A DNA stretch of 42,307 nucleotides from NCBI GenBank assembly GCA_934717555.1, contig CAKUYY010000008.1:1-42307 (forward strand), given 5' to 3'. The notes beneath the pieces are model-generated. The model was not told where the DNA came from. It searched no databases and saw only the letters and a program-made list of their open reading frames with translations. Below are positions 7,938-15,602 of the stretch, piece after piece. Numbering within the stretch: position 1 is the stretch's first letter; every line of letters begins with the position of its first letter. A program made the position numbers and the translations under genes. This DNA comes from an uncultured Clostridium sp. (lineage in GTDB: Bacteria; Bacillota; Clostridia; Oscillospirales; Acutalibacteraceae).

Positions 7938-8036
7938 CTTATCAAGAGTGACAGAGGGAACAGGCCCTATGATGTCCGGCAACCTGCTCAATGGGAGTAA
8001 GGTGCCAAATCCTGCGGTAATAAGCCGAAAGATGAG
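7938..8036 (+). ncRNA. SAM-I (S-box) riboswitch
   Basis: Canonical S-box sequence: CTTATCAAGAGTGACAGAGGGA, GGCCCTATGATGTCCGGCAACC, AGGTGCCAAATCCTGCGG and GCCGAAAGATGAG. P1 pairs CTTATC (7938-7943) with GATGAG (8031-8036). The family binds S-adenosylmethionine and turns off methionine and SAM genes; here it precedes metK. Confidence 0.96.
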
Positions 8037-8042
8037 ATGATG

Positions 8043-8083
8043 ATACGCCGTCTGGTTTATGCCGGGCGGCGTATTTTAGTTTT
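8043..8083 (+). terminator. Intrinsic terminator of the SAM riboswitch
   Basis: ATACGCCG (8043-8050) pairs with CGGCGTAT (8067-8074), followed by TTTTAGTTTT. It lies between the aptamer and metK. The same ATACGCCG octamer also occurs upstream of the aptamer at 7930-7937, so the 3' arm has two possible partners. Confidence 0.8.
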
Positions 8084-8131
8084 AGATAGACAGCCCTCTT
8101 GGGCAGAGATTTTCCAAAGGAGGAATACAAA

Positions 8132-9319
8132 ATGGCAAGACACTTTTTTACATCCGAATCTGTTACCGAGGGACATCCCGATAAGGTATGTGACCAAATT
8201 TCTGACGCTGTTCTGGACGCTATCATGGAGAAAGATCCCGAGGCCCATGTGGCATGTGAAGTGACCACCACCACCGGTCTGGTACATGTAATGGGGGAAA
8301 TTTCTACGAATTGTTATGTAGATATCGCGGCGATCGCCCGGGATGTTATCCGGGATATTGGATATAACGATCCCGCCTGTGGGTTTGACGGCAATACCTG
8401 CGCGGTGATGACCTCCATTGACGCCCAGTCCCCTGATATCGCCATGGGCGTGAATGAATCCTACGAACAGAAGAACGGGGAAAACGATGAGGACGGAAGC
8501 CTCGGCGCGGGAGATCAGGGGATGATGTTTGGCTATGCCTGCGATGAAACGCCGGAATTGATGCCGCTGTCCATTTCCTTAGCCCATCGCCTGGCCAAAC
8601 GTCTGGCCCAGGTCAGAAAGGATGGCACACTGTCCTATCTGCGCCCGGATGGAAAGACCCAGGTCACCATAGAGTATGACGGAGACCGCCCGGTTCGTGT
8701 GGAGGCGGTTGTAGTATCCACCCAGCATGATCCGGAAGTTTCCCTGGAACAGATCCGCAAGGATATGTACGAGCAGGTTATCAAGCCGGTTGTCCCCGCA
8801 GAATTTCTGGATGACAATACAAAAATCTTTGTCAATCCTACGGGACGTTTTGTTGTGGGGGGCCCTGTGGGGGACAGCGGTTTGACAGGACGAAAGATTA
8901 TTGTAGATACCTACGGCGGATATTCCCGCCACGGCGGCGGGGCGTTCTCCGGCAAGGATCCCACAAAAGTGGATCGTTCCGCGGCATATGCCGCCCGCCA
9001 TGTGGCAAAAAATATTGTCGGCGCGGGACTGGCGAAAAAATGCGAAGTACAGCTGGCTTATGCCATCGGGGTAGCGCATCCGGTGTCGGTCATGGTGGAT
9101 ACCTTTGGGACTTCCGAGATAGGGGACGATGTGCTGGCGAAAGCGGTGACTAAGGTGTTTGACCTGCGCCCAGCCGCGATTATCCGCCGCCTGCATCTGC
9201 GCGCTCCCATTTACCGTCCTTTGGCTGCTTATGGGCATATGGGACGGGAAGAGTTAGGCGTGTCCTGGGAAAAGCTGGATATGGTAGACGTGTTGAAAAA
9301 GGCTATCGCCGATATGTAA
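8132..9319 (+). CDS. metK: S-adenosylmethionine synthetase
   Basis: 395-residue cytoplasmic enzyme that joins ATP and methionine to make SAM. Visible motifs are FTSESVTEGHPDK at the N-terminus, GAGDQGMMFGYA (ATP/methionine loop), FVVGGPVGDSGLTGRKI, and GGGAFSGKDPTKVDRSAAYAAR (phosphate loop). The frame is open to 8099, but the start is MARHFF at 8132, preceded by AAAGGAGG at the right distance. It is controlled by the SAM riboswitch upstream and followed by two hairpin terminators. Full length. Confidence 0.97.
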   Translation: MARHFFTSESVTEGHPDKVCDQISDAVLDAIMEKDPEAHVACEVTTTTGLVHVMGEISTNCYVDIAAIARDVIRDIGYNDPACGFDGNTCAVMTSIDAQSPDIAMGVNESYEQKNGENDEDGSLGAGDQGMMFGYACDETPELMPLSISLAHRLAKRLAQVRKDGTLSYLRPDGKTQVTIEYDGDRPVRVEAVVVSTQHDPEVSLEQIRKDMYEQVIKPVVPAEFLDDNTKIFVNPTGRFVVGGPVGDSGLTGRKIIVDTYGGYSRHGGGAFSGKDPTKVDRSAAYAARHVAKNIVGAGLAKKCEVQLAYAIGVAHPVSVMVDTFGTSEIGDDVLAKAVTKVFDLRPAAIIRRLHLRAPIYRPLAAYGHMGREELGVSWEKLDMVDVLKKAIADM

Positions 9320-9350
9320 AACAGGAAAAGGATTTCAGAGAATTGCTATT

Positions 9351-9398
9351 GGGCCTCCTGTGCAGGGGATTTTTGTACAGGAGGCCCCTGATTTTTTT
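9351..9398 (+). terminator. Rho-independent terminator of metK
   Basis: GGGCCTCCTGT (9351-9361) pairs with ACAGGAGGCCC (9377-9387), an 11-bp perfect stem, followed by CCTGATTTTTTT. Confidence 0.88.
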
Positions 9399-9400
9399 GG

Positions 9401-9437
9401 GAGAATCTCTTTATAAATGAGAGATTCTCTTTTATTT
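9401..9437 (+). terminator. Second hairpin terminator after metK
   Basis: GAGAATCTCT pairs with AGAGATTCTC (9401-9410 with 9420-9429), followed by TTTTATTTT. The region from here to about 9600 is AT-rich, and I see no gene or promoter in it. Confidence 0.6.
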
Positions 9438-9639
9438 TGTGGAAATATAGCATATTGAGGAAGAATTGTATTTTTAACAGAACAGAAAAGCATAGGTTTG
9501 TTTTTATCTCTATAAAATATCTTTTTAATAGTAACAGTTAAAAATAAAAGTTTATAAAAAAGAAAGAGAAAATGATTTTTAATCAGAAAAAACTATCACA
9601 AAACTGCTTTTTTGCATAAGATGGATTGAGGTGATGACG

Positions 9640-9999
9640 ATGATGCAATCTATCTGTATCATGATAGGAGTTTTTCTGGTCATACTAGGATTGGTGGAAC
9701 TCTTTCGGATGGCGGCCTTCCAACTCCTTCGGACGAAAGGGGAGAGTGATATCATGATTATCGTTCCGGTATACGGGCATAATGAGGAAGCGGAACTGTT
9801 GTTACGCAGCGCGGCAGCCCGGGTAAAATGGACAGGTGGCATCAGCCAGCAGAGAGTGGTGTGTTTGGATTGTGGGATGGATGAAGAGACAAAGGAAATC
9901 TGTCAGACAATTAGTAAGGATTACAGCTTTATGGACATATGCCCCCTTTCTGAATTTGAGGAATTATTTGGGAAACAGGGTTCCTGGGTACAGGAATAA
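9640..9999 (+). CDS. Small membrane-anchored protein of unknown function
   Basis: About 119 residues. It has one N-terminal hydrophobic span (residues 1-20, then ELFRM), a basic segment, then a cytoplasmic-looking domain with DIMIIVPVYGHNEEAELLLR and CLDCGMDEETKEIC. The strand-then-acidic-loop pattern recalls the first Rossmann strand of family 2 glycosyltransferases, but the protein is far too short to be one and has no DXD motif. The frame opens with several in-frame starts (GTG 9631, ATG 9634, 9640, 9643); GAGGTG at 9628-9633 best fits 9640 or 9643. Single gene between terminators. Function not recognised. Confidence 0.7.
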   Translation: MMQSICIMIGVFLVILGLVELFRMAAFQLLRTKGESDIMIIVPVYGHNEEAELLLRSAAARVKWTGGISQQRVVCLDCGMDEETKEICQTISKDYSFMDICPLSEFEELFGKQGSWVQE

Positions 10000-10008
10000 G
10001 CGATGGAA

Positions 10009-10047
10009 AGCTCCGGGAAGGTTTCGGCCTTTGACCGGGGCTTTTTA
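10009..10047 (+). terminator. Terminator of the small membrane protein gene
   Basis: AGCTCCGG (10009-10016) pairs with CCGGGGCT (10035-10042, one G-U pair), with inner AAGG/CCTT pairing, followed by TTTTT. Confidence 0.8.
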
Positions 10048-10106
10048 TCATTGTGTTCAGGAATTATCAATAATTTGTAAATTCCTTTTTACAATAAAGT
10101 TTTATA

Positions 10107-10135
10107 GTCACATTTCTTTCCAAGTATGTTATAAT
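10107..10135 (+). promoter_or_regulatory. Probable extended -10 promoter of the leader ORF-murT-gatD unit
   Basis: TGTTATAAT (TGn plus a perfect TATAAT at 10130-10135), with a weak -35 GTCACA 17 bases upstream. It starts transcription near 10142, about 190 bases before murT. Confidence 0.6.
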
Positions 10136-10182
10136 AAGAAACTGAGTTCGGGACAGGGTTCCAGGCTCTGCCGGAGGGTAAC

Positions 10183-10251
10183 ATGGAGGGGAAAAACAGG
10201 CTTTTTGTTTTTCCTATGGAACGGAAAAAATCGCTATGCATTTTTAGTTGA
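10183..10251 (+). CDS. Candidate 22-residue leader peptide upstream of murT
   Basis: A short ORF starting MEGKNRLFVF and ending SLCIFS. GGAGGG (10173-10178) lies four bases before its ATG, and a strong promoter-like element lies 48 bases upstream. The peptide is basic and partly hydrophobic. A hairpin (GGGGAAAAAC with GTTTTTCC, 10188-10215) begins just after the start codon, and GTTCCA before the ORF can pair with TGGAAC inside it, so the leader RNA can fold around the ribosome site. No homologue recognised; it may be a regulatory leader or a small protein. Confidence 0.4.
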   Translation: MEGKNRLFVFPMERKKSLCIFS

Positions 10252-10333
10252 CAGAATAATTCTTCTTTGATCCATAAAAAGAACCGCAATCCCTTACCGC
10301 AAATCATCCATAACAGGAAAAGAGGTCGATTTG

Positions 10334-11668
10334 ATGAGGACATTTCTTACCATTTTAGTGTGTAAAATATTGAGATGGGCCGGAAAATTATTGGGAAAGG
10401 GCAGCAGTATGCCGGGCCGGATAGCCCTGAAGATGTGCCCGGATATTTTACAAAAAATACAGATGCCTTCCTATGTAGTAGCTGTGACGGGGAGCAATGG
10501 AAAAACCTCCACGGTGGAGATGATGGCGCATATTTTGAAAAGCAACGGAATCCGGGTGGCCTATAACCAAGAAGGCTCCAACCAGATTGAAGGGGTGACC
10601 ACGTTTATTCTTAATGACTGCGACTTTCAGGGAAAGATACGCAGCGATCTGATCCTCCTGGAATCTGATGAAAGGTTTGCAAGGCATACGTTCCGCCATT
10701 TTACGCCGACCCATTATGTCATTACCAATTTATATCGGGACCAGCTGACCAGGAACGGACATCCGGAATGGGTATTTGATATTTTGCGGGAAAGTATTTC
10801 CCCAAAAACCAAATTGATTCTCAATGCGGATGATCCCTTAGTTTCCTGTTTTGGGATCGGTAGGGAAGAAGAAGTAATCTGGTTTGGGGTGGACAAGCTT
10901 CCCCAAGATACCCAAGAGTGCCTCAGCCTTTACAATGACGGGGCGTTCTGCCCTCATTGCAAAGCGCGTATGCAATATGATTATTATCATTTTAACCATA
11001 TCGGGAGCTACCATTGCGAGAACTGCGGGCATCATAAGCATGATACCCAGTTTACCGTGACCGAGGCGGATCTGGAAAAGGGTTATGTGGTGGTCAATGG
11101 AAAAGATAAAATTTCCTTGGCGCTGCGCAGTATGTATAATGTATATAACGTGCTGGCGGCTTATACGGTGGCCAGTTTATTGGGGATCCCTGAGGAGGAG
11201 ATCGCCAAGGACATCAGCAATTATATCCTGAAAAATGGACGGGTAGTTACCTTCCGCCTGGGAACGCATACAGGGACTTTGCTGGCTTCCAAACATGAAA
11301 ATTCCATCTCGTATGACCAGTCTATTCAATTGGCGGTCAACAGCCCAAAACCTTGTACGGTACTCATTATTGTGGACGCTATCAGCCGGAAGTATTTTAC
11401 CAGCGAGGTATCCTGGTTGTGGGATATTGACTTTGAGAAGCTTGCTGACAATAAAATCGCCCGGATTGTCCTTGCCGGACGTTACTGCAATGATTTAGCC
11501 GTCCGTTTTTCTTATACGGATATCCCGCAGGAACGCATCCAGGTGATGGAAGAAATTGAGGGCGCCGTAGAATACCTGGATAGGGAAGCCCAGGGGGCAA
11601 TCTTTGTGATCACATGTTTTTCAGATAAGGAGAAGTTTCTCTCAAAGGTAGAAGTCACAATGCAGTGA
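10334..11668 (+). CDS. murT: MurT-like lipid II isoglutaminyl synthase subunit (Mur ligase family)
   Basis: 444-residue Mur-ligase-type protein. The P-loop is GSNGKTST at about residues 52-59. The central domain carries a Cys4-type zinc ribbon (CPHC and CENC about 20 residues apart), and the C-terminal DUF1727 domain contains EVSWLWDIDFEKL, all typical of MurT. In Staphylococcus and Streptococcus MurT uses ATP and ammonia supplied by GatD to amidate D-glutamate in lipid II. The start is the ATG at 10334, after AGAGGT; a TTG just before it is in frame. gatD follows after 52 bases. The stretch before SWLWD reads TSE where I expected an aspartate; see the finding on GatD. Confidence 0.88.
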   Translation: MRTFLTILVCKILRWAGKLLGKGSSMPGRIALKMCPDILQKIQMPSYVVAVTGSNGKTSTVEMMAHILKSNGIRVAYNQEGSNQIEGVTTFILNDCDFQGKIRSDLILLESDERFARHTFRHFTPTHYVITNLYRDQLTRNGHPEWVFDILRESISPKTKLILNADDPLVSCFGIGREEEVIWFGVDKLPQDTQECLSLYNDGAFCPHCKARMQYDYYHFNHIGSYHCENCGHHKHDTQFTVTEADLEKGYVVVNGKDKISLALRSMYNVYNVLAAYTVASLLGIPEEEIAKDISNYILKNGRVVTFRLGTHTGTLLASKHENSISYDQSIQLAVNSPKPCTVLIIVDAISRKYFTSEVSWLWDIDFEKLADNKIARIVLAGRYCNDLAVRFSYTDIPQERIQVMEEIEGAVEYLDREAQGAIFVITCFSDKEKFLSKVEVTMQ

Positions 11669-11720
11669 AGGAACACTTGCCTATCAGCAGAGGTTCCACG
11701 GACAGGAGAAAGGAATTAGT

Positions 11721-12458
11721 ATGGAGTATAAAATTTTGCATCTCTATCATGACCTGATGAATCTGTATGGAGAGAGCGGAAACGTGCGCGCGCTGGCAAG
11801 GCACCTTTCCGACCAAGGTTTCCAGGTGGTGGTAGACCGGAAAAGCGTGGGGGATGAAATTGATTTTTCCCAATATGGATTTGTATATATTGGTTCCGGT
11901 ACGGAGCGCAACCAGAAAGTAGCTTTGCATGATTTGATGCGTTACCGGGACGTTCTCGAGGAGAGAATCAATCAGGGCGGCGTTTTTTTCCTGACAGGAA
12001 ATTCTTTTGAAATGCTGGGAAACAGTATTCTTGGAGCCGATGGGGTCACCTATCAGGGGCTGGAACTGGCGCAGTTTGAAGTGACAGAAATTCCCAACAA
12101 AAGATATACCGGGGATGCTGTGTGCATTTCCGACTGGTACGCAAAGCCGATGGTGGGCTTTATCAATAAATGTTCCCAGATCGTCGGCGTGGATCATCCC
12201 CTGTTTGAAATGAAGATGGGGGAAGGAAATGCGCCGGGGGATCCAAAAGAAGGGTATCATGTCCATCATGTGTTTGGTACGCACTTGATTGGGCCGGTAT
12301 TGGTGAAAAATCCCCATTTTATGAATTACATGGTAAAATTGATTGGATCTCAGGCCCAGGAAGGGTTCCAGATGAAGAAGATCAACTATGATTATGAGAT
12401 GAAAGCTTATTTGGTGACGTTGGCGGAACTGATGCAGCGGGTGGAAACCCAAAAATAG
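11721..12458 (+). CDS. gatD: GatD-like CobB/CobQ-type glutamine amidotransferase homologue lacking catalytic residues
   Basis: 245 residues, the size and layout of GatD. Family anchors are seen: LYHDLMNLYGESGN at the start, YIGSGTERNQ, LTGNSFEMLG (residues 91-100), KRYTGDAV and GTHLIGPVLVKNP (186-198). In active GatD the nucleophile loop reads CGGYQxLG and the histidine lies in GTYLHGP. Here the aligned positions are Gly93 and Ile190, so both catalytic residues appear replaced, although the fold and the arginine of KRYTGD are kept. It directly follows murT, with AGGAGAAAGGA before its ATG. It may be a structural or regulatory partner rather than a glutaminase. Confidence 0.85.
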   Translation: MEYKILHLYHDLMNLYGESGNVRALARHLSDQGFQVVVDRKSVGDEIDFSQYGFVYIGSGTERNQKVALHDLMRYRDVLEERINQGGVFFLTGNSFEMLGNSILGADGVTYQGLELAQFEVTEIPNKRYTGDAVCISDWYAKPMVGFINKCSQIVGVDHPLFEMKMGEGNAPGDPKEGYHVHHVFGTHLIGPVLVKNPHFMNYMVKLIGSQAQEGFQMKKINYDYEMKAYLVTLAELMQRVETQK

Positions 12459-12474
12459 GAGCGAAAAGCGGCAA

Positions 12475-14697
12475 ATGGAGAATTGGGAACAGCAGACCTT
12501 GCTGGAGTTGAGCGGATCGGTAGAACAAATCATCTTTCGGAATGATAAAAATGGATATACGGTGCTGGAGCTTTCCGTAGAAGGGGAACTGGTGACGGCG
12601 GTGGGTTCCATGCCCTGGGTAAACGAGGGGGAAAGCGTGCGTTTATTGGGAAGGTGGAAAAACCATCCCAATTTTGGCACACAGTTTCAGGCGGAGGCCT
12701 GTGAGCGAACGCTTCCCGCCAGTGCAGAAGCCATTTTGCGTTATCTTTCCTCCGGGGCCATCAAAGGGATCGGCCCCTCTACAGCCGCGAAACTGGTGGA
12801 CGCGTTTGGGGAAAAGACCCTGGAAGTGATGGAAAAAGAGCCGGAACGCATGTGCTCCATCAAAGGGATTACCCAGGCCAAGGCCCAGAAAATTGCGGAA
12901 GAACTTCGGAACCTGTTTGGAATCCGTGAAGTCATGATAACCTTGGGGACTTACGGGATTTCCCCGGAAGAGGCCGTGCGTATCTGGAAGGTTTGGGGCG
13001 CCCAGGCCGTAGAACGGATTCAGGAAGACCCGTATTCCCTATGTGAGGAACCCCTTTCCATCCCCTTTGACCGGGTAGACGCTATGGCGGCATCCTTGGA
13101 ACGCCCCCAGGATGACCTGTGCCGGATACGGGCGGGTATCCTTTATGTACTTAGGCACAATATGAACAATGGGCACACCTGCCTGCCGAAGGACAAGCTG
13201 CTGGCGGCGGCCACCAATTTTCTGGGGGTCAGGCCGGATCAGTCGGAGGACGCTATGAACGGGCTGATTTTGGATGCCAGCCTGTTGTCCGACTGTGTGG
13301 ATGGCCAGGAGTTTATTTTTCTTCCCAAAATGCACCGGTGTGAAACATACAGCGCGGCGCGGGTTTTGATGATGCTGCAATATCCGCCTCAGAGAATCAC
13401 AGGAATTGAAGAGGAAATTACCGCTATTGAGAAGGAACGCGGGATTTCCTATGCGCAGATGCAGAAACAGGCAATCCGGGACGCTTTGGAACAGGGAATG
13501 CTGATTTTAACAGGCGGTCCGGGTACTGGGAAAACCACTACCTTAAACGCCATCATTTCTATTTTGGAGAGCAAAGGGGAAAAGGTGTTTTTGGCGGCCC
13601 CAACCGGGAGGGCGGCCCAGAGGATGTCCGAGGTAACAGGAAAGGAAGCCAAGACCATCCACCGCCTGCTGGAAGTAGCCTGGGATGAAGAGGACAATCC
13701 TACTTTTACCCGGAATGAACGCAACCTTCTGGAGTGCGACGCACTGGTGCTGGACGAACTGTCCATGGTGGATTCTTATGTCTTTGAAGGGGTACTGCGG
13801 GCGTTGCCGCTGGGCTGCCGCCTGATTATGGTAGGCGACTGTGACCAGCTTCCATCGGTGGGGCCTGGGAATGTGCTGGGGGATCTGATTCATTCCGGTA
13901 TGGTGCCTGTGGTGCAGTTAAAGGATATTTTCCGGCAGTCTATGCAAAGCCTGATTGTCCAAAACGCCCATCGCATCGTACAGGGACAGATGCCGGATTT
14001 GACCCAGCGGCACAGCGACTTTTTCTTTCTAAACCAGGGGGACCCGGCCTCGATCAGCGCCACGATTGTGGATTTGTGTACCCGCAGGCTTCCGGCCAGT
14101 TATGGGTATTCCCCGCTGTTTGACATACAGGTGCTTTCCCCGGGAAGGAAAGGGGACCTGGGAAGCCTGGTGCTCAACCAGAAACTGCAGCAGGCGATCA
14201 ACCCTCCTTCTCCTGGGAAAAAGGAATGGAAAGTAAACGGCGTGATCCTCCGGGAGGGGGATAAGGTGATGCAAATCCGGAATAATTATGATATTGTTTG
14301 GGAGCGGGAAGACGGCAGCACTGGAGAAGGGGTTTTCAATGGGGACGTGGGAATCCTCACAAGGATTGACAAGGCAGCTTCGGCGGTAGTAGTGCAGTTT
14401 GATGACCGTATGGCTGTTTATGAAATGGAAAACGCCGATGACCTGGAGCTGGCTTACGCCATGACGGTGCATAAAAGCCAGGGAAGCGAATTTGAAGCGG
14501 TGGTAATGCCCATGTATCCCGGTCCCCGTCAGCTATATTATCGAAACTTGCTTTATACAGGGGTAACACGGGCAAAATCCCTGTTGATTATGGTAGGGGT
14601 CCGGCGTACGGTAGCGGTGATGGTGGAAAATAACCGCCGGACCAAACGTTATTCGGGCTTGTACCCCTTTTTGCTGAGAGGGGGACAAGATGAATAG
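12475..14697 (+). CDS. recD2: RecD2-type SF1B DNA helicase
   Basis: 740-residue ATP-dependent 5'-3' helicase of the RecD2/RecD-TraA group. It has the RecD2-specific N-terminal OB-like region (GSVEQIIFRNDKNGYTVLEL) and helix-hairpin-helix segments (IKGIGPSTAAKLVDAFG, IKGITQAKAQKIAEEL). Walker A is GGPGTGKTT at about residue 346, Walker B-type LVLDELSMVD, and motif VI-region AMTVHKSQGSEF near the C-terminus. It acts in DNA repair without RecBC. AGGAG lies 13 bases from the ATG, a long spacing. Its stop overlaps the comFC start by 8 bases. Confidence 0.94.
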   Translation: MENWEQQTLLELSGSVEQIIFRNDKNGYTVLELSVEGELVTAVGSMPWVNEGESVRLLGRWKNHPNFGTQFQAEACERTLPASAEAILRYLSSGAIKGIGPSTAAKLVDAFGEKTLEVMEKEPERMCSIKGITQAKAQKIAEELRNLFGIREVMITLGTYGISPEEAVRIWKVWGAQAVERIQEDPYSLCEEPLSIPFDRVDAMAASLERPQDDLCRIRAGILYVLRHNMNNGHTCLPKDKLLAAATNFLGVRPDQSEDAMNGLILDASLLSDCVDGQEFIFLPKMHRCETYSAARVLMMLQYPPQRITGIEEEITAIEKERGISYAQMQKQAIRDALEQGMLILTGGPGTGKTTTLNAIISILESKGEKVFLAAPTGRAAQRMSEVTGKEAKTIHRLLEVAWDEEDNPTFTRNERNLLECDALVLDELSMVDSYVFEGVLRALPLGCRLIMVGDCDQLPSVGPGNVLGDLIHSGMVPVVQLKDIFRQSMQSLIVQNAHRIVQGQMPDLTQRHSDFFFLNQGDPASISATIVDLCTRRLPASYGYSPLFDIQVLSPGRKGDLGSLVLNQKLQQAINPPSPGKKEWKVNGVILREGDKVMQIRNNYDIVWEREDGSTGEGVFNGDVGILTRIDKAASAVVVQFDDRMAVYEMENADDLELAYAMTVHKSQGSEFEAVVMPMYPGPRQLYYRNLLYTGVTRAKSLLIMVGVRRTVAVMVENNRRTKRYSGLYPFLLRGGQDE

Positions 14698-15361
14698 GAC
14701 AGGCTTCCTCTCAAAATTCCTATCGGTTTTCTTTCCGGAACGCTGTCCCTATTGCGGAAGGGTTCTGGAAAAGCCGGCCGCCATGTGCGAAAGCTGTAAA
14801 GGACAGCTAAAAATCCGCCGGTTTCCCGTCTTTATTGGGGAAGAGCTGTTATGCTTTTCTCCCCTTCTTTATGAAGGGGTGGCCAAAAAGGCGGTTTTGC
14901 GTTTTAAGTTTAAAAACCACAGGGAACTGTCGGGTGCTTTTGGCGATATTATGGCGGAAGTGATCGCTGCCAACAAGGTCATGCTGGATGGTGTTACCTG
15001 CGTTCCCCTGTCAAAAGGACGTTATCGGGAACGTGGCTATAATCAGTCAGAGCTTTTGGCCCGGAGCGTGGGGCAAAAGCTGGGACTTCCCTATTGGGAA
15101 CTGATGGAAAAATGGAAGGAAACCCCGGCACAGCATACTTTGGGGAGAGATATGAGGGAGCAAAATGTAGCGGAAGTTTATCGTCTCCGGCGGGAACGAG
15201 AAAATCAAATACAAGCCAAGGACATCCTGTTGTGTGACGATATCATCACAACAGGGGCGACCCTTCGGGAATGCAGTCGGATATTGCTGGAAGGCGGCGC
15301 AAGATCAGTTGTTTGTTCTACATTAGTGACCGTCCAGAAAAGCTGGTTTAACAGGTTGTAA
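14690..15361 (+). CDS. comFC: ComFC-like phosphoribosyltransferase-family competence protein
   Basis: 223 residues. The N-terminal zinc ribbon CPYC...CESC (from about residue 19) is followed by a type I phosphoribosyltransferase fold with GYNQSELLA and the PRPP-binding loop ILLCDDIITTGAT. This is the layout of ComFC/GntX, which supports DNA uptake during competence in Bacillus and recombination in others. It overlaps the recD2 end. ComFA is not adjacent. AGAGGGGGACAAG gives the ribosome site. Confidence 0.92.
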   Translation: MNRTGFLSKFLSVFFPERCPYCGRVLEKPAAMCESCKGQLKIRRFPVFIGEELLCFSPLLYEGVAKKAVLRFKFKNHRELSGAFGDIMAEVIAANKVMLDGVTCVPLSKGRYRERGYNQSELLARSVGQKLGLPYWELMEKWKETPAQHTLGRDMREQNVAEVYRLRRERENQIQAKDILLCDDIITTGATLRECSRILLEGGARSVVCSTLVTVQKSWFNRL

Positions 15362-15384
15362 TTTTTGGGGCATTATATTATAAT
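15356..15384 (+). promoter_or_regulatory. Promoter overlapping the comFC stop codon, reading to mreB
   Basis: TTGTAA, 17-base spacer, perfect TATAAT. The -35 includes the comFC stop codon. The transcript would meet the hairpins at 15434-15460 and 15533-15549 before mreB. Confidence 0.55.
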
Positions 15385-15433
15385 AAACAAATAGAAGATA
15401 ATTTTTTTATTTGTTTTCAAAGAATAAAAAGTC

Positions 15434-15460
15434 ATCTTTTCCTATGAGGAAAAGATTTTT
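15434..15460 (+). terminator. Terminator after comFC, within the mreB leader
   Basis: ATCTTTTCC pairs with GGAAAAGAT (15434-15442 with 15448-15456), five-base loop, followed by TTTTT. It ends the murT-comFC operon and may also attenuate the promoter at 15356. Confidence 0.75.
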
Positions 15461-15532
15461 CATAAGAGTTTTGAAACGCAAGTTATATTCCGTCCAAGTA
15501 GGAAAGAGAATGAAAGAAAAAGAGTAAAAGAC

Positions 15533-15549
15533 GGGAGAAACTCCCTTTT
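15533..15549 (+). terminator. Small terminator-like hairpin in the mreB leader
   Basis: GGGAG-AAA-CTCCC followed by TTTT. The stem is only 5 bp, so this could equally be a leader structure; it lies 40 bases before the mreB ribosome site. Confidence 0.3.
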
Positions 15550-15602
15550 AAATGAATGAGTGAAAAAGAACCGAAGAATAAAAAGAATAGGAGGCGTTGT
15601 TG

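Noticed and set aside
10136..10333. Possible 6S RNA or known riboswitch class in the murT leader
   Set aside because: The 5' and 3' ends do not pair into the long 6S rod, and no T-box, glycine, ZTP or other familiar consensus is present; the short ORF explains it better.
11655..12680. 341-codon minus-strand ORF antisense to gatD and the start of recD2
   Set aside because: A shadow of well-supported plus-strand genes: low-complexity His/Phe/Leu-rich peptide, no ribosome site.
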